Origin: Macrobrachium rosenbergii
Lineage: Eukaryota; Arthropoda; Malacostraca; Decapoda; Palaemonidae
Reading direction: 5' to 3'
NCBI RefSeq assembly: GCF_040412425.1
Contig: NC_089767.1
Span: forward strand, 2,526,969 to 2,590,968
Length of the DNA: 64,000 bases
Below the pieces are notes generated by a model. The model was not told the DNA's origin, made no database searches, and saw only the letters and a list, made by a program, of their open reading frames with translations. Positions 1 to 9,164 of this stretch are shown here, piece after piece (the stretch's first letter is position 1; every line of letters starts with the position of its first letter). Both the position numbers and the translations under genes were made by a program.

Positions 1-159
1 AAAAAGCTCGACAAATATCTAAGTTGCATCCCAGACCGTCCAAGATTGGAAGATGCATAATATACCGGAAGATGCATTAGCAATTCTCTGGTAGACATCA
101 GAGGTGCCTCACACTGAGGGACCTGGGGCAAGCCGAACGAACTGTAAGGTCTGTAAGGT

Positions 160-243
160 AAGGTCTCTCTTTCTCTCTCTTGGTGAAATGAAGGCATAAC
201 TTCTCTCTCTCTCTCTCTCTCTCTTTAGGTGAGATGAAGGTGT

Positions 244-275
<32 letters not shown>

Positions 276-295
276 GATGAGAGATGAAGATATTG

Positions 296-365
<70 letters not shown>

Positions 366-397
366 ATGAAGATGTTGGGTTAGAAATACGATTAAAG

Positions 398-465
<68 letters not shown>

Positions 466-509
466 TGTGTGTGAGATGAAGATATTGCGTTAGAAATACG
501 GTTAAAGAT

Positions 510-537
<28 letters not shown>
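160..537. repeat. CT/GT microsatellite cluster with repeated spacer
   Basis: Long (CT)n runs are separated by related spacers of the form gagatgaagatattg...ttagaaatacg, and one run passes into (GT)n near 449-472. The spacer plus microsatellite therefore behaves as a larger imperfect tandem unit, not as one simple expansion. No coding signal is seen in the first 660 bases. Confidence 0.9.
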
Positions 538-541
<4 letters not shown>

Positions 542-716
542 GAAGGCGCTAATGACCCACATCTTGCTTTAATGAAATGAAGAAAATCTTACTTCACAAT
601 TCTTTCATTTATTTTATTTATACTAATCATATCTTTCAACGTTTTGTATTGTTGTACATAAATTCTCTATTTGATAATTATGAATAATTTCTTACATAAA
701 TGTATGAATAAATTTC

Positions 717-966
717 TAACTCACATCTGTATCGAACCAAGTCTTTCAGTTGAAAGGCAAAGGAGCTATCAACTGAACCACACAGGTCATAAAAGTAGTT
801 GGAACTCAAGTACCACTGTACTTAAGACTTCTACCTGGGCAGGGTTAGTTACAGTGGTACTTGGGTTTCAACTTCCAACTTTTGTTAATGACCTGTGTGG
901 CTCAGTTGGTAGCGCCCTTGCCTTTCATTTGAAAGACCTGGGTTCGATCTTGATGTGAGTCAGAAA
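717..966. repeat. Head-to-head pair of tRNA-derived SINE-like copies
   Basis: The right copy (about 849-966, plus) has an A-box-like GGCTCAGTTGGTAGCGC and a B-box-like GGGTTCGATC, the internal Pol III promoter layout of a tRNA. The left copy (about 717-831) is the same sequence inverted and about 85-90% similar by eye. They flank a spacer of under 20 bases, so the whole block could fold into a long hairpin. The 95-codon open frame across it is incidental. Confidence 0.7.
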
Positions 967-1094
967 TTTTTTTTCTGTTCCACATGATTGTGTGTTGATT
1001 ATTTCTATATTTATGTATACAAATGTTTAAATACAAATACCGTTTAATACCGAATTTACTATATTTTGGGAATAACTTACACCCAAGGGGAATT

Positions 1095-1286
1095 TTAATT
1101 GCTAAGTGCCTCTGCCCCGGCCAGGATTCGAACCATGCCTATTGAATACTTTATCAAACGATATATGTGGCTTAATAGTTTTAAAATTAAGAACGCCATA
1201 TTCTTTGGAAGCTTGAAATTCAGTGACCCATGGTGGTGGGATTGTTCCATAAGAATAGAGTTCATAATAATAATAATAATAAAATA
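1095..1286. repeat. Composite: antisense tRNA-like piece plus SINE A tail
   Basis: GGATTCGAACC at about 1,122-1,134 is a B box read on the minus strand. From about 1,196 the plus strand carries the family A 3' tail (TTCTTTGGAAGCTTGAA then TGACCC...TGTTCCATA) ending in (TAA)n. The two parts have opposite orientation, so this is a junction of two elements. Confidence 0.55.
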
Positions 1287-1324
1287 CAAAATCCACATTT
1301 ATGTAAATGTGGATTTTGTATTTT
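1281..1324. repeat. Perfect 21-bp inverted repeat
   Basis: Arms 1,281-1,301 and 1,304-1,324 are exact reverse complements around a 2-base centre. It lies directly after the (TAA)n tail of the preceding SINE fragment. Function unknown. Confidence 0.85.
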
Positions 1325-1351
1325 ATAAACATATTCACGGGATTGTGAAGA

Positions 1352-1359
1352 AGATTTGC

Positions 1360-1397
<38 letters not shown>

Positions 1398-1422
1398 TAA
1401 TAATAATAATAATAATAATAAC
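1352..1422. repeat. (AAT)n microsatellite
   Basis: About 70 bases of AAT repeats with one GAT interruption. The poly-Asn frame across it is an artefact. Confidence 0.95.
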
Positions 1423-1820
1423 ATCTAGAAGTTCCCCAGCGTTTTGAGTAAATCCCCTCCCTCGCTACCTATTTTATCCCCTCTTCCATCCGCCTATTTT
1501 TCCCTTCAAAATTCTCCTCGTGACGAACAATAATCATTCGAATTTTTGTTTCCTCCCTTTTCCTTCTCTCCTTCCCTCGTTCTTCCCCGACATCGCGTTT
1601 TTCTCCCCCCACTCCATCCACTTCATCGGGGAGGCTGTCAACCCACAGCCAATGTAAACAGAACACGGCCCGGTTGAAGAGCCTTTCGAGTCTTTCGGAA
1701 CTCTTTTTCCCCCTAGCAGGGATTTTTCCCTAAAATGTTATTATGAGAGTGGGGGCGGATACTCGCCCCTCAGAGGTTACAGCATAGGACCTCCGGTCTT
1801 GGCTGGGGTAGGGAGGGGGA

Positions 1821-1821
<1 letters not shown>

Positions 1822-1906
<85 letters not shown>
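1822..1906. repeat. (TA)n microsatellite
   Basis: An uninterrupted TA run of about 85 bases. The flanks (1,430-1,820 and 1,910-2,150) show no recognisable gene; a second short TA run lies at 1,963-1,979. Confidence 0.95.
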
Positions 1907-1910
<4 letters not shown>

Positions 1911-2154
1911 CTGTTATATTGAATATGAAACGTATCTGTCTCTTAAAGGGCAAAATGGTTTTATATATATATATATATACTGTCTCTAAAGGGCGAATGG
2001 AAATGGAGAGCTTTCCTCACGGGGAAAGCGAGGCTGGGAGAGAAAGGGGCCAATATATATGGAAGGAAAGGTTGGTTGAGATTCATTCAGTAATCGCTCT
2101 TAAACCAGACATCTATTTATTTTGATAAATGAAATGCACTAACGACTTGCTCCC

Positions 2155-2455
2155 CGCAGGTGGGGTAGTGCCGTCAGTGCACCTCACGCGGTGCACTGTA
2201 GGCATTACTTAAGGTTCTTTGCAGCGTCCCCTCCTTAGGCCCCTAGCCGCAACCGCTTTCATTCCTTTCACTGTACCTCCATTCATAGTCTCTTTCTTTC
2301 ATATTGCCATCCACCCTCTCCTAACAATTGAGTCATAGTGCAACTGCGAAGCATTCCTCCTGTTACACCTTTCAGACCTTTCTACTGTCAGTTTCAGTCT
2401 CAGCGCTGAATGACCTCATAGGTCCCAGTGCTTGGCCTTTGACCTAGATTCTATG
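2155..2455 (+). repeat. Interspersed repeat family B, near full length
   Basis: Family B is defined here by ten related copies. It starts with GTAGTGCCGTCAGTGCACCT, runs through TTTGCAGCGTCCC, CCTTTCATTCCTTTCACTG and GCGCTGAATGACCTCATAGG, and ends in TTGGCCT...ATTCTAT and ATTCC-type tails. Its length of about 300 bp, lack of coding capacity and oriented 3' end suggest a SINE or other short retroposon. I see no convincing A or B box. Confidence 0.8.
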
Positions 2456-2744
2456 TTCCTTCCTCCTACTAATGACTTGCTGGCTTTTCCATTCGTTGTT
2501 GTCGTATAAAGTTACAGACGAAGAAACTGTATTTTTGTTTTTAATTAGAATTATCATTTGAAACTCCTTTTGTAACAAATTTGTACCTACGAGTCGATTC
2601 GAAAATGAAAGTGTGTTCTCAGTAACCAACTTTTTTGTATTTATTTCTATGCACTGATTTTCGCCATAACTTATTTTCCACTTTCAAAATTTAATGATAC
2701 TGAATTTTCCGCCTATTCATCCATTATAAAACTATTATCATCAT

Positions 2745-2985
2745 TATTATTTCGGTAGATGACACCTATTCACACGGAACAAGAACACCAGAGGGGCCAC
2801 CGACTCGAAATCCAAGCTTCCGAAGAATGTTGGTTTCAACCTCCCGCCGCAGGAGATTCCACACTGCAGCAGTAGCTGTTCATGATACAGAGCCAGTGGT
2901 TTTTTCAGCGCCCTGGGGGAGGAGCGAACTCGCGACGTCTGAGCGGCGAGTCACGACACTAGGGACTGTCTGCGGACCGGAATTC
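2745..2985 (-). repeat. SINE family A (tRNA head, TAA tail)
   Basis: Read on the minus strand, this begins with a tRNA-like head (CGCGAGTTCGCTCCTCCCCC resembles a B box region), continues through CTGGCTCTGTATCATGA and GGGAGGTTGAAACCAACATT, and ends in GGTGTCATCTACCGAAATAAT. It is the inverted counterpart of the copy at 3,782-4,090. Confidence 0.75.
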
Positions 2986-3114
2986 AAATTTGCCAAGATT
3001 CCTGCGTGATGCAGATGCTACTACTCCTGTGCATCAGACTTTCGGAAAAAGCAGTGAATTTGAAGCTGAAATCGCTTGCAACAACACAGCAAAATCTCTC
3101 TTCTTAACTGTCAT

Positions 3115-3235
3115 AAATTTCCCAAATTCATAATTTAATCAGTGTTAAGCCAGCATAGAGTGTTTTGAAAATCCCAGATATTTGAAATGATTCGAGATAT
3201 TTCGCTTATTTTCTTGTTTAGTTTTCAGAAATTGT

Positions 3236-3312
<77 letters not shown>

Positions 3313-3412
3313 TTCATATTTTAATCAGCATAGAGTGTTTTGAAAATCCCAAATATTTGAAATGATTCGAGATATTTCGCTTATTTTCTTGTTTATGGTT
3401 TTCAGAAATTGT

Positions 3413-3471
<59 letters not shown>

Positions 3472-3567
3472 TATTTTAATCAGCATAGAGTGTTTTGAAA
3501 ATCCCAAATATTTGAAATGATTCGAGATATTTCGCTTATTTTATTGTTTATGATTTTCAGAAATTGT

Positions 3568-3630
<63 letters not shown>
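3115..3630. repeat. Three tandem units of about 165 bp, each with its own (GA)n
   Basis: The segment CAGCATAGAGTGTTTTGAAA...TTTCAGAAATTGTTAGAGAG occurs three times, each followed by an independent (GA)n run (about 3,236-3,309, 3,413-3,466 and 3,568-3,630). The non-microsatellite parts are nearly identical, so the block was duplicated with the microsatellite inside it. Confidence 0.9.
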
Positions 3631-3632
<2 letters not shown>

Positions 3633-3781
3633 ATTCCATCTATCAGATGCATAATCTTGCCTACAAACCAAAGTGAAAAATAACTCCATTTGGAAAACTA
3701 AAGAAAAAAGAACGAGAAAAAGTGGTTCGCAGAAAGAAAAAGGATTTTGCAAATTTGTTAGACAGAAATTCCTAATTTTAC

Positions 3782-4009
3782 TGGCCCGCTGGTATAGGGG
3801 TTAATGTCGTGGCATGCCACTCAGATGTCGCGGGTTCGCGTCTCCCCCAGGGCGAAGAAAAATCAGTGGCTCTGTATCATGATCAGTCACTGCTGCAGTG
3901 TGGGGTCTGCCGCAGTGGGAGGTTGAAACCAACATTCTTTGGAAGCTTGAATTTCAAGTCGATGGCCCCTTTGGTGTGCTTGTTCCAAGTGAATATGTTT
4001 CATCTATCG

Positions 4010-4089
<80 letters not shown>

Positions 4090-4090
4090 T
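3782..4090 (+). repeat. SINE family A, full length
   Basis: The tRNA-derived head has an A box (CTGGTATAGGGGTTAATG) and a B box (GCGGGTTCGCGTC), most like an Asp, Glu or Gly tRNA. The body includes CAGTGGCTCTGTATCATGA. The 3' tail ATTCTTTGGAAGCTTGAATT...GGCCCC...TTGTTCCA ends in (ATA)n and then (GTA)n. The same tail ends the LINE copies at 44,690, 52,780 and 62,345, which points to a mobilising LINE partner. Confidence 0.85.
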
Positions 4091-4235
4091 TGTTCACGTT
4101 AATGAAGAAGTCGCTTCCAGAAATAAGAAGGTTTAATGGATAAGGAAGCAGTAGACCCTTTTACTATATGCTCTTCCCTCATTCTCTTCTTCCATGTTAG
4201 TTTTTAACTGCTAAGTTACACCAACGTTTACTCTG

Positions 4236-4450
4236 TTTGGGGGATAATGCCGTCAGTGCACCCCGCGTAGTGCACTGTAGGCATTACTAAAAGATGTTTG
4301 CAGCGTCCCTTCGGCCCCTAGCTGCATCCAGTGTTTAGCTTTTTACTTTACCTCCATTCCCTGTTTCTTCCTTCAGTCCTGCTGTTTAACTACTCCAACT
4401 CCCTCTTTTCACTGTCTCAAGCGCTGAAGGGTCGAAAGTGCCTCAGTTTC
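4236..4450 (+). repeat. Repeat family B, shortened copy
   Basis: The head GGATAATGCCGTCAGTGCAC and TTTGCAGCGTCCC match family B. The middle is shortened and joins directly to a GCGCTGAAGGGTCGAAAGTG end. It resembles the variant at 56,288, suggesting a subfamily. Confidence 0.75.
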
Positions 4451-4924
4451 ATTAATAAGTTTAATGGGTAAGCTTAAGTCAAGGTCACTTACTTTATCAT
4501 CTTATCCAGAGGCAAAATGTAGATAGATTTGTGCTCTCTTCTGACAGCAGTTCTGCCTCATAAGCGAAGGAAGAGCAGAGGACACTGGAAACTTAGACAT
4601 CTACTGGGATTAAGTCGAGTGAATGATACAATGATTGACCCTGGTGTTCATAATCTCCACCAAACAGTGAAACTCGAGAGCCCCTGTTGGGCCAACGAAT
4701 GCGTTCATCAAATATACAGGATACGATTTGTGATGAACTTTGTTTTGCAAATCAAACAAAAAAAAAAAGAGTAACCTGACAAAAAACTATTTTATATTTG
4801 TATTTTATATTTAACTGAAACAGCATACTTGGTATAGAATGGCTGGTTTTAACCAGTCTTTAAAATGTTTACCTTAATGTCCTGTAGAAACGTAAATATT
4901 ATGGGAAAGAGAGTATTTAATCAG
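4451..4924. other. No recognised feature
   Basis: I see nothing here beyond an incidental 81-codon frame with no recognisable domain, a short poly-A run near 4,760 and AT-rich sequence. Confidence 0.4.
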
Positions 4925-5270
4925 ACCTTTTGGTTTTCTTCAGTGCTTTTTTGAGTTATTTTCCGAAGGATTTTGTAAATTTCTGAGTTATTATCTTCAA
5001 GATTTTGTCAGTTTTTAAGTTATTGTCTTAAAGATTTTGTAAATTTTTTAGTTGTCTTAAAGATTTTGTCATTATTTTTTAGTTATTGTCTTAAAGATTT
5101 TGAAAACTTTGGGTTATTGTCTTCAATATTTTATCAATTTTTGAGTTATTATCTGAAAGATTATGTAATTTTTTGAGGTATTATCTTCAAGATTTTATAA
5201 ATTTTTAATTATTATATTCAGGATTTTGTAAATTTTTGAGTAATTATCTGAACTATATTGTAAATTTTTA
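4925..5270. repeat. Degenerate AT-rich tandem repeat
   Basis: The phrase GTTATTGTCTTAAAGATTTT followed by a GTAAATTTTTGA-like piece recurs about eight times with period roughly 40-45 bases. Divergence between units is high, so the array is old. Confidence 0.75.
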
Positions 5271-5462
5271 TTTGAGTGTTAAATAGTGCATTTAATCATT
5301 TTCCTGTATGAGTTATCGTGTTTGGAGTAATTTCAAAGGTATTTTTTTCTCATTGCACTGTACTTTAGTTGCCATTAGAAATTCTGTATAAAAGTAAGTT
5401 TTAGTGTTTTACTGTAAGTTTTTTACTGCTGATGTTTTCAGTTTTTAAAAGCTGACATTTTT

Positions 5463-6402
5463 TTGTTTTCTGATAAGAAGACTATTGTGCCGGCTTTGTC
5501 TGTCCGTCCGCACTTTTTCCTGTCTGCACTTTTTCTGCCCGCACTTTTTTCTGTCGCATTTTCTGTAGGCACTTTTTTCTGTCCGCACTTTCTGTAAGCA
5601 CTTTTTTCTGTCTACACTTTTTCTGTCCGCACTTTCTGTCTGCACTTTTTCTGTCCGCACTTTCTCCGTCCGCACTTTCTTCTGTCCGCACTTTCTGTAG
5701 GCACTTTTTTCTGTCCACACTTTTTCTGTCCGCACTTTCTTCTGTCCGCACTTTTTCTGTCCGCACTTTTTTCTGTCCGCACTTTCTTCTGTCCGTACTT
5801 TTTCTGTCCGCACTTTTTCTTTCCGCACTTTTTTCTGTCCACACTTTTTCTGTCCGCACTTTCTGTCTGCACTTTTTCTGTCCGCACTTTTTCTGTCCGC
5901 ACTTTCTTCTGTCCGCACTTTCTGTAGGCAATTTTTCTGTCCACACTTTTTCTATCCGCACTTTCTGTAGCCATTTTTTTCAGTCCGCACTTTTTTCTGT
6001 TCTCAATTTTCTGTCCGCACTTTTTTCTGTCCGCACTTTTTCTTTCCGCACCTTTTTCTGTCCGCCCTCAGATCTTAAAAACTACTGAGACTAGAAAGAT
6101 GCAAATTGGTATGTTGATCATCCATCCTCTAATCATCAAAAATTCCAAAATGCAGCCTTCTAGCCTCAGAATTTTTATTTTATTTAAAGTTAAAATAAGC
6201 CATAATGGTGCGTCTGGCAACGATGTAGGCTAGGCCACCACCGGGCATGGGTTAAAGTTTCATGGGCCGCGGCTCATACAGCATTATACCGAGACCAACG
6301 AAAGATAGATCTATTTACGGAAGCCTTGATTATACGCTGTAGCGGCTGTACAGAAAACTTGATTGCGTCGAAGAAACTTCGGCTCATATTTTACTTGTTT
6401 TT
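5463..6402 (+). repeat. Repeat family C carrying a 15-bp minisatellite expansion
   Basis: The ends match family C: a GTTTTCTG...ACTATTGTGCCGGC start and a CAGAAAACTTGATTGCG...CTTCGGC end. Between about 5,500 and 6,065 the short element TTTCTGTCCGCACT, present one to three times in other copies, is expanded to roughly 35-40 imperfect copies. The Lys-rich frames on the minus strand (DRKSADRK-like) are translations of this array, not protein genes. Confidence 0.85.
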
Positions 6403-6617
6403 ATTTTATTTTTTTTGAGTGTCCATTTGGTCTGTTAAAGATTTAACGAAAAGAAACACAAGTTTTTGTTATAGATCTTTAGCTCTTCCACATATTATGT
6501 ATATTTTCAGTGTTTGAAAATATTTTACTTATATTTTTGGGTTGTATTTTAGAGGCAAAAGTAAACTTATATATTGCGTTGTATCTGCCTTTGTTATATG
6601 CGGATTTGATTATTGGG

Positions 6618-6910
6618 GGGCGGTAGTGCCGTAAGTGCACCTCACTAAAGGTTCTTTGCAGCGTCCTTTCGGCCCCTAGTTGCAACCCCTTTCATTACTT
6701 TTACTGTACCTCCATTCATACTATCTTTCTTCCATCTCGCTATCCACCCTCTCTCTCTCTCAACAATTATTTCATAGTGGAACTGCAAAAGGTTCTCCTC
6801 CTGTTACTCCTTTCAGACCTACCGCTTCTCAATTTCCTTTCCAACGCTGAATGACCTCATAGGTCCCAGTGCTTGGCCTTTGGCCTAAACTCTATATTCC
6901 ATTCCATTCA
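6618..6910 (+). repeat. Repeat family B
   Basis: Runs from GGGCGGTAGTGCCGTAAGTG to ACTCTATATTCCATTCCATTC, with an internal deletion after the head compared with the copy at 2,155. The tail shows the ATTCC repeat typical of the family. Confidence 0.8.
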
Positions 6911-7155
6911 GAGAGGCTCTAGCTGCAGTTTTCCACAAGCGGGAGAAAGAGTTGTTCCTGACAGCTTTAGGAAAAAAAAAAAAAAAGAAAATATTTCAGA
7001 CACTTAATTAAAAGGCTTTGCTGAGAGAACGAGAGAAGGAGAACAACGCTTCTGAGAGTAACAAGTTCGTTTCTTATTGTTAACTTTGCGAAAGTCAGGC
7101 CCGAATTTCTTCCCCCCAGAGTTGAGGGGAAAAGGCCTCCTCAGATAGTTTTTTT

Positions 7156-7542
7156 AGTTTTCTGTAAAAGAAAACTATCGTGCCGGCGTTGTCTGTCCGT
7201 CCGCACTTTTTTCTGTCCGCCCTCAGATCCTAAGAACTGCTTGGGCTAGAAGGCTGCAAATTGGTATGTTGATCATCCACCCTCCAATCATCAAACATAC
7301 CAAATTGCAGCCCTCTAGCCTTAGTAGTTTTTTAAAATTTTATTTGAGGTTAAAGTTAGCCATAATCATGCTTCTGGCACCGATATAGGCAAGGCCACCG
7401 CCGGGCCGTAGTTAAAGTTTCATGGTCCGCGGCTCATACTGAGACCACCGAAAGATAGATCTATTTTCGGTGGCCTTGATTATATTACGCGCAGAAAACT
7501 CGATTGCGCTGAAGAAACTTAGGCGCCTTTTTCACTTGTTTT
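7156..7542 (+). repeat. Repeat family C, near complete
   Basis: Starts with the hairpin GTTTTCTGTAAAAGAAAAC and ends at GCAGAAAACTCGATTGCG followed by a GAAGAAACTTAGGCGCC hairpin. The middle contains a long inverted repeat around TGATCATCCACCCTCCAATC and a small GAAAGATAGATCTATTTTC stem. It has no ORF. Confidence 0.85.
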
Positions 7543-7544
7543 GT

Positions 7545-8160
7545 AAGTTTTTGAGTTTTCCAGTCAGTGTCTCGGTTTTAAGACTCTGTAACATATCAAA
7601 ATTTCAGCTGCCTGCGTTCTCACATGTTCCAACCAGTTTTCCTCAAAAGATCAGCTAATTAGAAGCTCTGAATAATATAAAAATCTTTAGAGCCTATCTT
7701 CTCAGAATGCGGAAAAAATGGCCTACTCCAGTTCGTCAAACTAGGGACGAATTGATGATGGTAGGTTAGGTTATGCTAGCTGATTACCTTCGAAGTAATT
7801 TGGATATGGGAAACACTGAGATTATTTTCAAGAAAACTCTGCGGTTAGTTTTCAAGATGTGGCGTTCCGCTTTTTTGAGGGAAAGGTCCCGGTACTCGGT
7901 TACATCTCCGGAAAATGCCGGCTGCTTCCGACGGCAAGGTTCACATTTAAGGGATGTGTAATCGCTTTCTACCCATTACCTTTACTGAAGGAAATGGATT
8001 TCCACTGATGCCGATTATACGACTCGAATTTTCCCGCAATCCCATTAATCCGGGCCAGAATCTGAATAGCTCTCCGACGGCTTATTGCGTTTGAATGATT
8101 AGTTCATTATGTTCGTTATCTGCATTCATCAGTGATTAGCACAAACTGGAAGTTACTTTT
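7545..8160. other. No recognised feature
   Basis: Two frames of about 62 codons occur here but show no domain and no splice context. No known repeat was recognised. Confidence 0.4.
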
Positions 8161-8164
8161 ACTG

Positions 8165-8570
8165 TTAGTTTTCTGTAAAGGAAAACTGTTGTGCCGGCTT
8201 TGTCTGTCCGTTCGCGCTTTTTTCTGTCCACCCTCAGTTCTTAAAAACTACTGAGGCTAGAAGGTTGCAAATTGGTATGTTGGTCATCCACCCTGCAATC
8301 GGCAAACATACCAAATTGCAGCCCTCTAGGCTCAGTAGTTTTTATTTTATTTAAGGTTAAAGTTAGCCATAATTGTGTTTCTGGCAACGATATAGGATAG
8401 GCCACCACCGGGCCGTGATTAAAGTTTCATGGGCCGCGGCTCCTATAGCATTATAGCGAGACCACCGAAAGATAGATCTATTTTAGATGGCCTTAATTAT
8501 ATGCCGTAACGGCTGTAAAGAAAACTCGATTGCGCAGAAGAAACTTCGGGGCATTTTTTACTTTTTTTTT
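8165..8570 (+). repeat. Repeat family C, near complete
   Basis: Same order of parts as the copy at 7,156, with an extra TATAGCATTATAGCGAG segment. Its end differs slightly (CAGAAGAAACTTCGGGGC), so the terminal stem is weakened. Confidence 0.85.
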
Positions 8571-8894
8571 TTATTGTAGGTAAATGTTTTTAATGCAAAA
8601 CACAATTAAAGCTGTCGTTTGCCAACCAATTTCTTGGCAATTCTGCCATCTGCGTGAGAGAAGTTGTAGTTAACCACAAGTAGGGAAAGGACCCAGTAAG
8701 TGGTACAGTCGCTGGGGAATGAGGCTGAATTCCAGCAAAACTTTGACTTCTCTGATTATCCGATCTTGTTCCATGGTCCACATTTTATGATTCTTTATGC
8801 ACAAGTGGCCTCTTAACCTCTCGAATTCTTCACACTTTTTCGGTATGCTTGTCACTACAAAGCCTGATATCCGAATGAAGAATCAAATGAAGAA

Positions 8895-8950
8895 ATTCTG
8901 GCGCTCAAGGCAGGATTTGAATCTGCACCTGGAGTATAAGAGCGAGGTAA
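8895..8950 (-). repeat. tRNA-like 3' half, antisense
   Basis: On the minus strand the sequence gives GCAGATTCAAATCCTGCC, a T-arm and B-box arrangement, followed by TTGAGCGCC. Only the 3' half is visible, so it is a fragment of a tRNA-derived repeat, not a gene. The stretch 8,575-8,890 upstream has no recognised feature. Confidence 0.5.
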
Positions 8951-8959
8951 CGTTAGGAA

Positions 8960-9130
8960 TTGAATTGTAGAATTTAGGCCAAACGCCAAGGGAAACTGAC
9001 AGTAAAGCAGGGTTTAAATATGTAACAGGAGAAACCTGAGAGTTGCACAATGAATCATTTGTTAGAATAGGGTGGAAAGTCAGATGGAAGAAAGAGAATA
9101 TGAACGGAGGTACAGTAAAGAGGTAACTTT
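8960..9130 (-). repeat. Repeat family B, partial
   Basis: Read on the minus strand it carries the TTCATATTCTC, CACCCT, TGCAACTCTCAGG and TTCCCTTGGCGTTTGGCC parts of family B. The 5' head is missing. Confidence 0.7.
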
Positions 9131-9164
9131 ATGTGAGTATTTATTAAAGGTTATTGGCCTTATT

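Noticed and set aside
5445..5974. Lys/Arg-rich repeated protein frames (157, 159 and 120 codons) on the minus strand
   Set aside because: They arise from the 15-bp minisatellite. Three overlapping frames are all open because the unit lacks stops in each, not because of selection.
8895..8950. Functional tRNA gene
   Set aside because: Only a T-arm-like half is present; no acceptor stem pairing or anticodon arm can be built.
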